From the NCBI GenBank assembly GCA_045587065.1, contig JAZNBQ010000102.1:1-49261 (forward strand): DNA of 49,261 bases, given 5' to 3'. Of the stretch, positions 15,283 to 23,687 are shown in pieces. The notes below the pieces were generated by a model. It was not told the DNA's origin. It saw only the letters and a list, made by a program, of their open reading frames with translations, and made no database searches. The DNA is from SFWF01 sp045587065. GTDB lineage: Bacteria; Bacillota; Clostridia; Oscillospirales; Acutalibacteraceae. The number at the start of each line of letters is the position of its first letter. Within the stretch, counting starts at the first letter, position 1. A program made the translations under genes and the position numbers.

Positions 15283-17629
15283 TTCTATCTATATTGCCTC
15301 TTTTGGTAAGTTTAAAGATTTTACTTTTGATTTTACAGATGGGTTTAATCTTATATACGGTGACAACGAAGATGGCAAAACCACCATCATGGCCTTTATA
15401 AAAATGATGTTTTATGGTTCTCACACAAAATCTTCCGACCTTGCCAAAAACCCAAGAAAGCGATACACACCTTGGGACAGTAATTTTATGGCCGGTAGTG
15501 TTGATTTTACACATAACGGCACGTCATACCGTTTGGAGCGAGAGTTTAAAGGCAACTCCACCGATAAAATTTCTCTTATTAATCTTGACCTTGGCACAAA
15601 GACTCCTCTTTCCGGCAAAACAGAACCCGGAGCAGAGTTTTTTGGCCTTTCGGTTGGTGCTTTTGAAAAAAGCCTTTTTGTAGGTAACTTTGGCAGTCCT
15701 GAAAAGGACGAGCTTGCCGACGGAGAAATAAACTCCAAGCTTTCTAATATTATCACCACAGGAGATGAAGATATTTCCTTTGAAATGGTAAAAAAACGCA
15801 TTTTAAAGGCCAAGGAAATCTTTATGTCCAAGGGTGGTAAAAAGGGCGTTTACGACTTAGGACTTATGGAAGAATCCGCTTTAGAGTCTCAGTTGATTTT
15901 AGCCAGGAAAACCGAATCTCAAGCCGAAGAATTAGAGGCTAAAATAAAGGAAAAAGAGTCTCTTTTAAAGGACCTGAGCAACCAGGCGAACACCCTTTTT
16001 GAAACCTTAAAAAATGCCGAGCGTATAAAAAAGCGTACTCTTTTGGAAAAGTACGTTGACGCCGCAAGTAATCTGCAGAAAATCCAAAAAATGCTTACCT
16101 TAAAAGACGGACAGGGTGTAACCGAAGATTATCTGAACTCTATTGAAACACTTGCTAAAGAACTTGACGACCTGAAAGAGAAAATAGATTCTCATTCTGA
16201 AGAGCTTACCCTACTTCTTAAAGAAATTAACGCTTTAAAAGATGTTGTAGAGGGAGACAATGATAATCTTTTAGCTAATCAAAAGAGTGATGTTGACTCT
16301 AAATTATCTGAACTTCGAAATAAAATTTCAGATGACAGTCTTGCCCTTGAACAGTTAAAACTGAAAATGCAAAACACCAAGGCCAAGAGTAATAGTAATC
16401 TTCCTTTAGTTATTATTGGCGTATCCCTTGCCATTGTTGGCGCAATTTCTTTTACTTCTTCTCTGCCTTTGGCAATTGGCCTTTTTGCTTTATCTCTTAT
16501 ATTGATTGTTTTAGGTTTCGCGCTTAAAAAGAAGCCTAAAACCAAAAAAGATTTCGAAGAAGTGACTGCTTTATCTAATATTATTGCCGCATCTAAAAAA
16601 GAGTATGAGGAACTAAATGTAAAAGCAGATGAAATCTCTGCTCTTCTGAACAATCAATTAATAGAAAAAGGCAGTAAAAAGATTCTTCTTGATGAAAAAA
16701 AGCAAGAACTGCTTACTGCTAAGCAAGAACTTTTATCACTTAAAGAAGAAGCAGCAGAAAAAACAGCAAAACTTCTTTACCTTTGCAACAATTTTAAAGC
16801 TATAGAAAACATTAGTCAGGTTCATACGGTTACCAATAGTATAAAGGACTTGTTTGACAAACTAAAAGAGGCCGAAATCCACAAAAATATTGCTGCAGAG
16901 CCTCTTGGGGAGCTTCCTTTAAACGAAGCTATTGCCCGTCTTGATGCTATTAATGCCGACCATGCAATTAACGGCATTTCTCAGGAACAGCTGGACTCTG
17001 CAAAAGATGTATTAAAGCAAAAAACCGAAGAGGTTGCTAAACTTCGAAGCGAAATCTCCGTATCTAAAACAGAACTTAAAGCCCTCACTTCAGGAGAAAA
17101 CACTTTACCTGTTTTAGAACGAAAACTAAAGGTTTTAAGGGAAAACCTTGATTCTCAAAAAGAATATTGCGATAAATTAGATATCGTTTTAACCGCTCTT
17201 GAGGAAGCCTTTATTGACCTTAGACAAAACTATTCTTCTGCTTTGGAAGAAAAGACTTCTGCTCTTTTCTCCAAACTCACAGAGGGTCATTATAAGGCGG
17301 TAAACGTTTCTAAGAATTTTGATATAAACGTAACTGCTAAAGACAGTTTTGGCCTTAAGGAATGGCAGTATTTAAGTTCCGGCACTACCGACCAAGCGTA
17401 TTTATCCTTAAGGTTGGGCCTTGCATCTTTAATTGAAAACGAAAACGAACCGTTGCCAATTTTCCTTGATGACGTTTTGGCTCAATATGACGACAAACGA
17501 GCTCTCACTGCTATTAATTTCCTCAAAAGCTTTTCCCTTGAACGTCAAGTTATTCTCTTCACCTGTCACTCCTATTTTGCAAAAATGGGAGAAGATTTAG
17601 GTGTTAATATTAAAAATTTAAAGGGGTAA
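15272..17629 (+). CDS. YhaN-like AAA ATPase (SMC/Rad50-related)
   Basis: This is the partner ATPase of the upstream phosphoesterase, expected to act on DNA ends. Walker A is YGDNEDGKTTI (about residues 30-40). Long coiled-coil arms fill about 190-680, and a hydrophobic double segment (about 375-425) interrupts them, a known YhaN feature that may tether the protein to the membrane. At the C-terminus are the signature YLSSGTTDQAYLS, Walker B PIFLDDVLAQYD and a final TCH switch. The start is ATG 15272 with GAGGTGG upstream. An ATG 30 bp earlier lacks a ribosome site. The length of 785 residues is shorter than most YhaN proteins (about 950), through shorter coils. It has no zinc-hook CxxC, unlike SbcC/Rad50. 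Confidence 0.82.
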   Translation: MKINSIYIASFGKFKDFTFDFTDGFNLIYGDNEDGKTTIMAFIKMMFYGSHTKSSDLAKNPRKRYTPWDSNFMAGSVDFTHNGTSYRLEREFKGNSTDKISLINLDLGTKTPLSGKTEPGAEFFGLSVGAFEKSLFVGNFGSPEKDELADGEINSKLSNIITTGDEDISFEMVKKRILKAKEIFMSKGGKKGVYDLGLMEESALESQLILARKTESQAEELEAKIKEKESLLKDLSNQANTLFETLKNAERIKKRTLLEKYVDAASNLQKIQKMLTLKDGQGVTEDYLNSIETLAKELDDLKEKIDSHSEELTLLLKEINALKDVVEGDNDNLLANQKSDVDSKLSELRNKISDDSLALEQLKLKMQNTKAKSNSNLPLVIIGVSLAIVGAISFTSSLPLAIGLFALSLILIVLGFALKKKPKTKKDFEEVTALSNIIAASKKEYEELNVKADEISALLNNQLIEKGSKKILLDEKKQELLTAKQELLSLKEEAAEKTAKLLYLCNNFKAIENISQVHTVTNSIKDLFDKLKEAEIHKNIAAEPLGELPLNEAIARLDAINADHAINGISQEQLDSAKDVLKQKTEEVAKLRSEISVSKTELKALTSGENTLPVLERKLKVLRENLDSQKEYCDKLDIVLTALEEAFIDLRQNYSSALEEKTSALFSKLTEGHYKAVNVSKNFDINVTAKDSFGLKEWQYLSSGTTDQAYLSLRLGLASLIENENEPLPIFLDDVLAQYDDKRALTAINFLKSFSLERQVILFTCHSYFAKMGEDLGVNIKNLKG

Positions 17630-17633
17630 ATTT

Positions 17634-18662
17634 ATGATAACAACCCGCCCATTCGGCACAAACAAAGCAGGACAAAAGGTAACTCTTTACACTATTTCCA
17701 ATGATGCAGCTTCGGTATCAATTATGGACCTTGGTGCTACTGTTGTTTCCTTTTTTGTGAAAGATAAAAACGGAGAAACAAGAGATATTGTTTTAGGTTA
17801 TGAAGAGGCACTTCCTTATGAGGATGACCACGACACCTATTTTGGCGCCACTGTGGGAAGATGTGCAAACCGAATAGGCTTTGGCACATTTAGCATTGGA
17901 GATGAAACCTATCATCTGCCTATAAACAATGGACCTCATTCTAATCACGGTGGAAAAGATGGTTTTTCCTTTAGGATGTTTAATATTGAAGCTTCCCAAA
18001 ACTCTGTAAAAGCCACTATTTTCTCCCCTGACGGCGAGGAAGGTTATCCGGGCAACATGGAACTTTCTGTTTTGTTCACTTTAGAAGGCAGCACCCTTTC
18101 TATTGAGTATTTTGCTAAAAGTGACAAGGACACAGTTGCCAACTTTACTAATCATTCCTTCTTTAACTTAGGCGAGGAAAATATACTTAATCATACTCTG
18201 CAGGTCTTTAGTGATGCTTACTGCGAAAATGACGAAACAAGTCTTCCTACAGGCAGCATTTTCAAGGTTGACGACACCTCTATGGATTTCAGGGAGCCTA
18301 CAGTTTTAAAGACCAGAATTTTAAATGATGAACCTATATTTAATCTTGCAGGTGGCGGACTTGACCACAACTTTGTTTTGGCATTTGAGCGTGGGCAAAT
18401 GAAAAAAGCCGCATCCTTAATTTGCCAAAGCACAGGTCTTTGTCTTAACGTTTCCACCGACCTGCCAGGTGTGCAGATTTACACTGCCAATTACGCTAAC
18501 GTAATTGGTAAAGGTGGTATGAAATGCGGCAAACATTCAGGAGTTGCTATTGAGACGCAAGGCTTCCCCAATGCCCCCAACACAAAGCATTTTCCATCCA
18601 CAATTATAAAAGCAAATGAAGAATTTTACAGTAAGTCTGTTTACGCAATAACTACCATATAA
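17634..18662 (+). CDS. galM: Aldose 1-epimerase (mutarotase)
   Basis: It interconverts alpha and beta anomers of galactose, glucose and related sugars. The 342-residue protein has the family motifs GRCANRIGFGTF, SNHGGKDGFS (general-acid histidine), FTNHSFFNL (second catalytic histidine region), the aspartate in GGGLDHNF, and the catalytic glutamate in VAIETQGFPNAPN. It starts 4 bp after the YhaN-like gene with AAGGGG, so it is probably in the same transcript although the functions look unrelated. A strong terminator follows. Confidence 0.93.
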   Translation: MITTRPFGTNKAGQKVTLYTISNDAASVSIMDLGATVVSFFVKDKNGETRDIVLGYEEALPYEDDHDTYFGATVGRCANRIGFGTFSIGDETYHLPINNGPHSNHGGKDGFSFRMFNIEASQNSVKATIFSPDGEEGYPGNMELSVLFTLEGSTLSIEYFAKSDKDTVANFTNHSFFNLGEENILNHTLQVFSDAYCENDETSLPTGSIFKVDDTSMDFREPTVLKTRILNDEPIFNLAGGGLDHNFVLAFERGQMKKAASLICQSTGLCLNVSTDLPGVQIYTANYANVIGKGGMKCGKHSGVAIETQGFPNAPNTKHFPSTIIKANEEFYSKSVYAITTI

Positions 18663-18663
18663 A

Positions 18664-18698
18664 AAAAGGATGTGTAGAAATTTTCTACACATCCTTTT
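18664..18698. terminator. Bidirectional terminator (copy 2 of a recurring sequence)
   Basis: The stem AAAAGGATGTGTAGA / TCTACACATCCTTTT is 15 bp with a 5-nt loop, flanked by A and T runs (ATTTTTTC on plus). It separates galM from the convergent EamA gene. Arm sequence and flanks are almost identical to the terminator at 9429-9460. Confidence 0.88.
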
Positions 18699-19572
18699 AT
18701 TTTTTCTTGGTGCTTATTTCGTTCCACAAGGTAAAGCCAAGAATTAAGGCTCCTCCAAGGGCTTGTAAAAGTGTTAGTTTTTCGGCTAAGATAGTTACCG
18801 AAACCAAAACCGCAACCAGTGGGTCTATATAACTTAAAATCGCCGCTTTTTGTCCCGGTAGTTCTTTAAGGGATGAAAAATATAAACAGTAGGTAATACC
18901 TGTATGAACAATACCCACAACCAGAAGGCTGACCCAACCTATACTATTAAGGCCATTAAGTGTTACTCCGCTTGTAAACGCCACATAAGGAACCAGAACT
19001 AATATGGCGGCTAAAAACTGAAGAAAAGTACGATGTATACCTTCTACCTTTTTTATAAATTTATTTATTAGTACAACAGTGGCGTAAAGACACGCGGCGC
19101 CAAGACCAAAGGCTATACCAATAAGATGATTACTGCCGGATTTTAAATCTCCAAGTCCTGTTATAAGAACTATGCCTAACGTGGACATAGCAAAGCAAAT
19201 CCACTGCTTTATTGTCATTTTCTCTTTAAAAAGTATGGGACAAGCAACAGTTACAATAACAGGCGCAAAATAATAGCTCAAGGTTGCTACCGAAACTGTT
19301 GTATATTTATAGGCCTGAAAAAGCAGAATCCAGTTGAAGCCCATGGCTATACCTGATATAAGAAGCAGGGGTATTTCTTTTCTTATATCTTTAAAAGGAA
19401 TTTTTTGTTTTGTTATAACAAGAAATCCCAATAAAAGAAGGGACGCAAGAATTGCCCTGTATAAAGCAAGTTCTCCTGACGACACTGAAATTTGTCGCAC
19501 AAAAAGTCCTATTGTTCCGAAAACTGTCATAGAAACAATAAGCATTAATCTTGGGCTGAGTTTTAGTTTCAT
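18697..19572 (-). CDS. EamA/DMT-family transporter
   Basis: This is a drug/metabolite-superfamily permease with ten hydrophobic segments and two EamA halves (about residues 8-140 and 150-285). Tell-tale features are the FVRQISVSSGELALYRAILASL start of the first repeat and LSYIDPLVAVLVSVTILAE in the last third. Members export or import small metabolites, and the substrate cannot be read here. It starts 12 bp after the araC-type gene with AAGGAAGAAA, so both are one operon. That makes it a candidate for moving the inducer or product of the ceramidase-like pathway next door. Confidence 0.88.
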   Translation of the reverse strand: MKLKLSPRLMLIVSMTVFGTIGLFVRQISVSSGELALYRAILASLLLLGFLVITKQKIPFKDIRKEIPLLLISGIAMGFNWILLFQAYKYTTVSVATLSYYFAPVIVTVACPILFKEKMTIKQWICFAMSTLGIVLITGLGDLKSGSNHLIGIAFGLGAACLYATVVLINKFIKKVEGIHRTFLQFLAAILVLVPYVAFTSGVTLNGLNSIGWVSLLVVGIVHTGITYCLYFSSLKELPGQKAAILSYIDPLVAVLVSVTILAEKLTLLQALGGALILGFTLWNEISTKKK

Positions 19573-19584
19573 AATATTTCTTCC

Positions 19585-20433
19585 TTATTTTTTGCTGAAT
19601 TGTTTTCTATACATTTTAGGCGTACAGTTATAAACGTTTTTAAAAATCTTATTAAAATACTGAATGGTGGAAAAGCCTGAATCGAAGGCTATTTCTCCAA
19701 CTGCTTTATCTGTAGTGAGAAGTTCTTTTGATGCTTTTCTCAGCCTTAAAAAGATTATATAATTAACAACGGTCGAGCCTGTTATCTCTTTAAACTGTCG
19801 GCAAAGGCGGTATTTATCTATATTTGTGACATTGGAGATTTCATCTAGTGATATCTCTTTCGTAAAGTTTTCTTCTATATATCTTATTGCAGGGTGTAAA
19901 GATTTTAGTTTTTCTGTGTCGTAATACTGTGAAGCGTCGGTTAAAAGTCCATTTCTATACATAAAGGCAATAAGAAGTTGAATATATCCCTTTATATATG
20001 ATTCATAGCCTACTGACCTGTTTTCCACTTCTTTTAAGAAACTATCAAAGATAACGCTTAGTTCCTTTTCGTTAGATGAAATAAGATATTCCTTATTATG
20101 TGAACTTGTTATAAATTCATTTATAAAAGCGTCGGCAGAACTTGTGCCGTCTTTAAAATAGTTTTCTATATCTATTTGTATATAGGTTATGTCTGCCGGT
20201 TTTATAAAGGAAAGTTTATGCATAACATTATTGCGAATTAATGCTATTTCCCCTTTTTTTAACAAAAAGGCATTCTCCCCTACTACACATTCCATTTCTC
20301 CTTCATTGATTTTAACTAACTCAATAGCATTATGAAAATGTATATCTCTCATATACGGTTTGTGAGAAATTATCATTCTTTTAAAATTAAAAAACAAATG
20401 AGGCAACCTAAAGCTTATATTTTCTTTTTCCAT
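19585..20433 (-). CDS. AraC-family transcriptional regulator
   Basis: The N-terminal cupin (about residues 25-105, HFHNAIELVKINEGEMECVV and LIRNNVMHKLSF) should bind a small ligand. The C-terminal domain (about 180-282) has two helix-turn-helices, with the family signature ending FKNVYNCTPKMYRKQF. The length of 282 residues is typical. The ATG at 20433 follows AGAGGAACGGG. It is divergent from the two ceramidase-like genes and cotranscribed with the EamA transporter. Two 14-bp repeats in the shared control region are candidate binding sites, so activation of the divergent genes is inferred. Confidence 0.9.
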   Translation of the reverse strand: MEKENISFRLPHLFFNFKRMIISHKPYMRDIHFHNAIELVKINEGEMECVVGENAFLLKKGEIALIRNNVMHKLSFIKPADITYIQIDIENYFKDGTSSADAFINEFITSSHNKEYLISSNEKELSVIFDSFLKEVENRSVGYESYIKGYIQLLIAFMYRNGLLTDASQYYDTEKLKSLHPAIRYIEENFTKEISLDEISNVTNIDKYRLCRQFKEITGSTVVNYIIFLRLRKASKELLTTDKAVGEIAFDSGFSTIQYFNKIFKNVYNCTPKMYRKQFSKK

Positions 20434-20444
20434 TTCCCGTTCCT

Positions 20445-20458
20445 CTGCAAAATAGTTT
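20445..20458 (+). promoter_or_regulatory. Candidate AraC-regulator half-site 1
   Basis: CTGCAAAATAGTTT differs at one of 14 positions from the site at 20487-20500. It lies in the leader of the araC-type gene, 42 bp (four helical turns) from the second site on the same strand. Confidence 0.5.
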
Positions 20459-20486
20459 CATAAAAAAGCAATATTAATGTAGAAAT

Positions 20487-20508
20487 CTGCAAAATTGTTT
20501 TATATAAT
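20487..20508 (+). promoter_or_regulatory. Candidate AraC half-site 2 overlapping the ceramidase-like promoter
   Basis: CTGCAAAATTGTTT (20487-20500) ends two bases before a perfect -10 TATAAT (20503-20508). The -35 position (20480-20485, GTAGAA) is poor, and the repeat fills the spacer beside it. A consensus -10 with no good -35 and an activator-like repeat is the layout of AraC-type activated promoters. Confidence 0.5.
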
Positions 20509-20535
20509 TGTAGTATCATAAGACATTTTTGTCAA
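20507..20535 (-). promoter_or_regulatory. Promoter of the araC-eamA operon
   Basis: On the minus strand, a perfect -35 TTGACA (20530-20535) and a -10 TACAAT (20507-20512) have a 17-bp spacer. The -10 shares bases with the divergent -10 at 20503-20508, so the two promoters face away from each other and probably compete. Confidence 0.75.
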
Positions 20536-20561
20536 GTTTATAAATTAATCGAGGTTTTTTT

Positions 20562-22067
20562 ATGAAATACGGTTGGGCAGAAGAAAAATTTATATTCCCA
20601 AAACCTATATCTTTAAAAGGTCAATTTGCAGAACGCATATCTCAGTATGAGGAAAAGCCTTTAACTACAACGGCTCTTGCGGTTGATTCTGGAGAAGACC
20701 AGATGGTTCTATGTAGTGTTGACATAGTTCTTGTTTCCTATTTTTTAACCGCCGAAGTTCGTAAACGTTTGGCTACTTGTACCACCGGCTTAGACCCTAT
20801 GAAAGTAGTTATTAGCGCTATTCATACCCATACAGGTCCCGGATATACCAACGTATATGCCAGAAAGTCAGATGAGGAATTTGATAAATTAAAGCTTGGC
20901 GTTGGTCTTAAGGACTTGCTTCCCCCAGGGAAAAAGTATGTTGAAAGTGCTAATATAAGTGAAAACGAAAACATTATGCAAGATGATGAAGTTTTTGAGG
21001 AAGTTGCATCCAAGATTACCAAAGCTATTAAAAACGCTTGGGAATCACGCACAGAGGGCGGCTCTTTCTCTAACGCCTTTGGCCGCGCAGTTGTAGGTCT
21101 TTGCCGCCGTGCTTGTTACAACGATGGTTCTGCTCAAATGTGGGGAGACACCAATTCTGCTATGTTTACCGAGCTTGAGGCAGGTAGCGACTCAGGTATT
21201 GAACTTATGTATGTTTTTGATAATAACAAAAAACTTACGGGTATTGTTGCAAACCTTGCTTGTCCTGCACAGTGTGTTCAGCACAGACTCTTTATTTCTC
21301 CTGACTTCTGGGGCGAGGCTAAGATGCTACTGAGAAAGCATTTTGGAGAGGATATATTCTTACTACCATTATGCTCTGCCGCAGGCGACCAGTGTCCTGT
21401 TGATTTAGTTCGTTGGACTGAACCTGAAAGTGACGTTAATGACCCTAATATCACTCGTAAAAACCCACTTGCTCGCAAGGCAGACCCATCTATGTTCGAC
21501 CTTGCAGGTATGAAGAAAACCGGCAGACGAATTGCTAATGAAATTATTGAGGTATTCAGTGATGGTCTTGACGAGCCTCAGGTGGACGTTCCTCTAATCC
21601 ATCACGTACATAATATGAAACTTCCTTTACGCAAAGCAACAATGACCGAGATTCAAAACGCAGAAAAAGAGATTCGCGACTACTTCTTACAAAAAGAAGG
21701 AGACGCAGATTATAATGATGCAGGTAATCTTACAGGTCCTATCGGTATTTTAAACCGTGCAAAGCTTCAGGAAATCCGCGACGTTGTTGAGACTGAGGTT
21801 CATATTATTCGTCTTGGTTCCATTGCTTTTGCTACAAACCCCTTTGAGCTTTTCCTTGATTATGGAAATCAAATTAAAGCCAGAAGCAAAGCTGAGCAGA
21901 GTTTCCTTGTTCAACTTAGCAATGGCACCGAGGGTTATCTACCTACCAAAAAGGCAGAGCAAGGTGGCCATTACAGCGCATTTATTGCAAGTGGTTCTGT
22001 AGGTCATGTTGGCGGAGAGCAACTGGTTAGGGAAACCCTTCAAGATATAAACGAACTGTTTAAATAA
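20562..22067 (+). CDS. Neutral-ceramidase-fold protein, copy 1
   Basis: This resembles the N-terminal amidase domain of neutral/alkaline ceramidases (Ceramidase_alk family), zinc amidohydrolases. Likely zinc ligands are in SAIHTHTGP (H88, H90), CVQHRLFISPDFWG (H241), NPFELFLDYG (E429) and GGHYSA (Y471). In known ceramidases the nucleophile sits in a GD-x-S-P motif; here that segment reads SAAGDQCPVD, with Cys278 in place of Ser. There is no signal peptide, so it should be cytoplasmic, unlike secreted ceramidases. The 501-residue protein lacks the C-terminal immunoglobulin-like domain of ceramidases. It starts at ATG after CGAGG. The substrate is unknown; a small amide or ester is more likely than ceramide. 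A close paralogue follows after 56 bp. Confidence 0.72.
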   Translation: MKYGWAEEKFIFPKPISLKGQFAERISQYEEKPLTTTALAVDSGEDQMVLCSVDIVLVSYFLTAEVRKRLATCTTGLDPMKVVISAIHTHTGPGYTNVYARKSDEEFDKLKLGVGLKDLLPPGKKYVESANISENENIMQDDEVFEEVASKITKAIKNAWESRTEGGSFSNAFGRAVVGLCRRACYNDGSAQMWGDTNSAMFTELEAGSDSGIELMYVFDNNKKLTGIVANLACPAQCVQHRLFISPDFWGEAKMLLRKHFGEDIFLLPLCSAAGDQCPVDLVRWTEPESDVNDPNITRKNPLARKADPSMFDLAGMKKTGRRIANEIIEVFSDGLDEPQVDVPLIHHVHNMKLPLRKATMTEIQNAEKEIRDYFLQKEGDADYNDAGNLTGPIGILNRAKLQEIRDVVETEVHIIRLGSIAFATNPFELFLDYGNQIKARSKAEQSFLVQLSNGTEGYLPTKKAEQGGHYSAFIASGSVGHVGGEQLVRETLQDINELFK

Positions 22068-22123
22068 AACAGTAATTTAGAATCAAAAAAATTATAAATA
22101 TTATTAAAAACGGAGGTATTTTT

Positions 22124-23626
22124 ATGAAATACGGTTGGGCAGAAGAAAAATTTGTGTTTACAAAACCTATTTCTCTTCAGGGACAATTTGCAGAACGCAT
22201 CTCGCAGTATGAGGAAAAACCTTTAACTGCAACGGCTTTTGCAGTTGATTCAGGCGAGGACCAAATGGTTTTATGCAGCGTTGACCTTGTTAGCGTTTCC
22301 TACATTTTAACCAATGAGGTTCGCAGACGTTTAAGTGAGTGCACTGAGGGGTTAGACCCAATGAAAGTAGTTATTAGTGCTATTCATACTCACACAGGTC
22401 CTGATTACACCGGCAAAGGTGCCAGAAAATCTAACAAAGAATTTAACGAGTTAAAACTCGGAGTAGGTCTTAAAGATCTCCTTCCTCCAGGCGTAAAATA
22501 CGTTCAACACGCTGAAGTTAGCAATAATGATAATATTATGAACAATGAAGAGCTTTTTGAAGAAATCTCTTCAAAGATTACCAAATCAATTAAAGATGCT
22601 TGGGAATCTCGCAGTGAAGGCTCCTTCTCCAACGCCTTTGGTCGCGCAGTTGTAGGTCTTTGCCGCAGAGCTTGTTATAACGATGGTTCCGCACAAATGT
22701 GGGGAGACACCAACACCGCTATGTTTACAGAACTTGAGGCAGGCAGTGACTCCGGAATTGAGCTTATGTACATATTTGACGCTGACAAAAAGCTTACAGG
22801 TATTGTTGCCAACCTTGCTTGTCCTGCACAGTGTGTTCAGCACAGACTCTTTATTTCTCCTGATTTCTGGGGCGAGGCTAAGATGCTTTTAAGAAAGCAC
22901 TTTGGAGAAGATATATTCCTACTATGTCTTTGCTCTGCAGCAGGAGACCAGTGTCCTGTTGACCTTATTCGTTGGGTTGAGCCTGAAAGTGACGTTAACG
23001 ACCCTAACATTACACGTAAAAACCCATTAAAGAGAAAAGCAGACCCGTCTATGTTTGACCTTGCAGGTATGAAAAAGACAGGTAGACGTATTGCTAATGA
23101 AATTATTGAGGTTTTCAATGACGGTCTTGACGAGCCTCAGGTGGACGTTCCTCTAATCCATCACGTACATAATATGAAACTTCCTTTACGCAGAGTTACT
23201 ATGGAAGAAATTAAAAACGCTCATAAGGAAATTGCCGATTATTTTGCTCACAAGAAAGGTGATGCAGACTACAACGATGCAGGTAATCTTCACGCAGCTA
23301 TTGGTGTTCTCAATCGTGCAAAGCTACAGGAAATCCGTGACGTTGTTGAGACCGAGGTTCACACCGTTCGTTTAGGAAGCATTGCTTTCTGCACTAACCC
23401 ATTTGAACTTTTCCTTGATTACGGAAATCAGATTAGAGTTAGAAGCAAGGCAGAACAAAGTTTCATTATCCAACTTGCTTGTGGTACCGAAGGCTATCTG
23501 CCTACTAAGAAAGCAGAACAAGGCGGTCACTATAGTGCCGTTTACGGTAGCGGTAGCGTAGGTCATATCGGCGGAGAACAGTTAGTTAGAGAAACTGTTC
23601 AAGACATTAACGAAATGTTTAAATAA
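22124..23626 (+). CDS. Neutral-ceramidase-fold protein, copy 2 (tandem paralogue)
   Basis: This 500-residue paralogue is about four-fifths identical to the upstream protein by eye and has one residue deleted near position 166. The same putative zinc ligands are kept (H88/H90, H240, E428, Y470), and the nucleophile motif is again cysteine (C277 in SAAGDQCPVD). It has no signal peptide. Its own AGGAGG-like site (CGGAGG) precedes the ATG. A terminator follows. Differences are concentrated in the loops around residues 94-140 and 365-395, which could shape different substrate pockets or reflect drift. The pair is probably one operon controlled by the divergent AraC-type regulator. The family call is fair; the reaction is unknown. 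Confidence 0.72.
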   Translation: MKYGWAEEKFVFTKPISLQGQFAERISQYEEKPLTATAFAVDSGEDQMVLCSVDLVSVSYILTNEVRRRLSECTEGLDPMKVVISAIHTHTGPDYTGKGARKSNKEFNELKLGVGLKDLLPPGVKYVQHAEVSNNDNIMNNEELFEEISSKITKSIKDAWESRSEGSFSNAFGRAVVGLCRRACYNDGSAQMWGDTNTAMFTELEAGSDSGIELMYIFDADKKLTGIVANLACPAQCVQHRLFISPDFWGEAKMLLRKHFGEDIFLLCLCSAAGDQCPVDLIRWVEPESDVNDPNITRKNPLKRKADPSMFDLAGMKKTGRRIANEIIEVFNDGLDEPQVDVPLIHHVHNMKLPLRRVTMEEIKNAHKEIADYFAHKKGDADYNDAGNLHAAIGVLNRAKLQEIRDVVETEVHTVRLGSIAFCTNPFELFLDYGNQIRVRSKAEQSFIIQLACGTEGYLPTKKAEQGGHYSAVYGSGSVGHIGGEQLVRETVQDINEMFK

Positions 23627-23640
23627 ACTAAAAACCAATA

Positions 23641-23672
23641 AAAAAACGAGCATCAAAAGATGCTCGTTTTTT
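23641..23672. terminator. Bidirectional terminator between ceramidase-like copy 2 and rubrerythrin
   Basis: AAAAAACGAGCATC, loop AAAA, GATGCTCGTTTTTT: a 14-bp perfect stem flanked by A and T runs, serving both convergent genes. Confidence 0.9.
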
Positions 23673-23687
23673 GTATCTTTTTTACTA

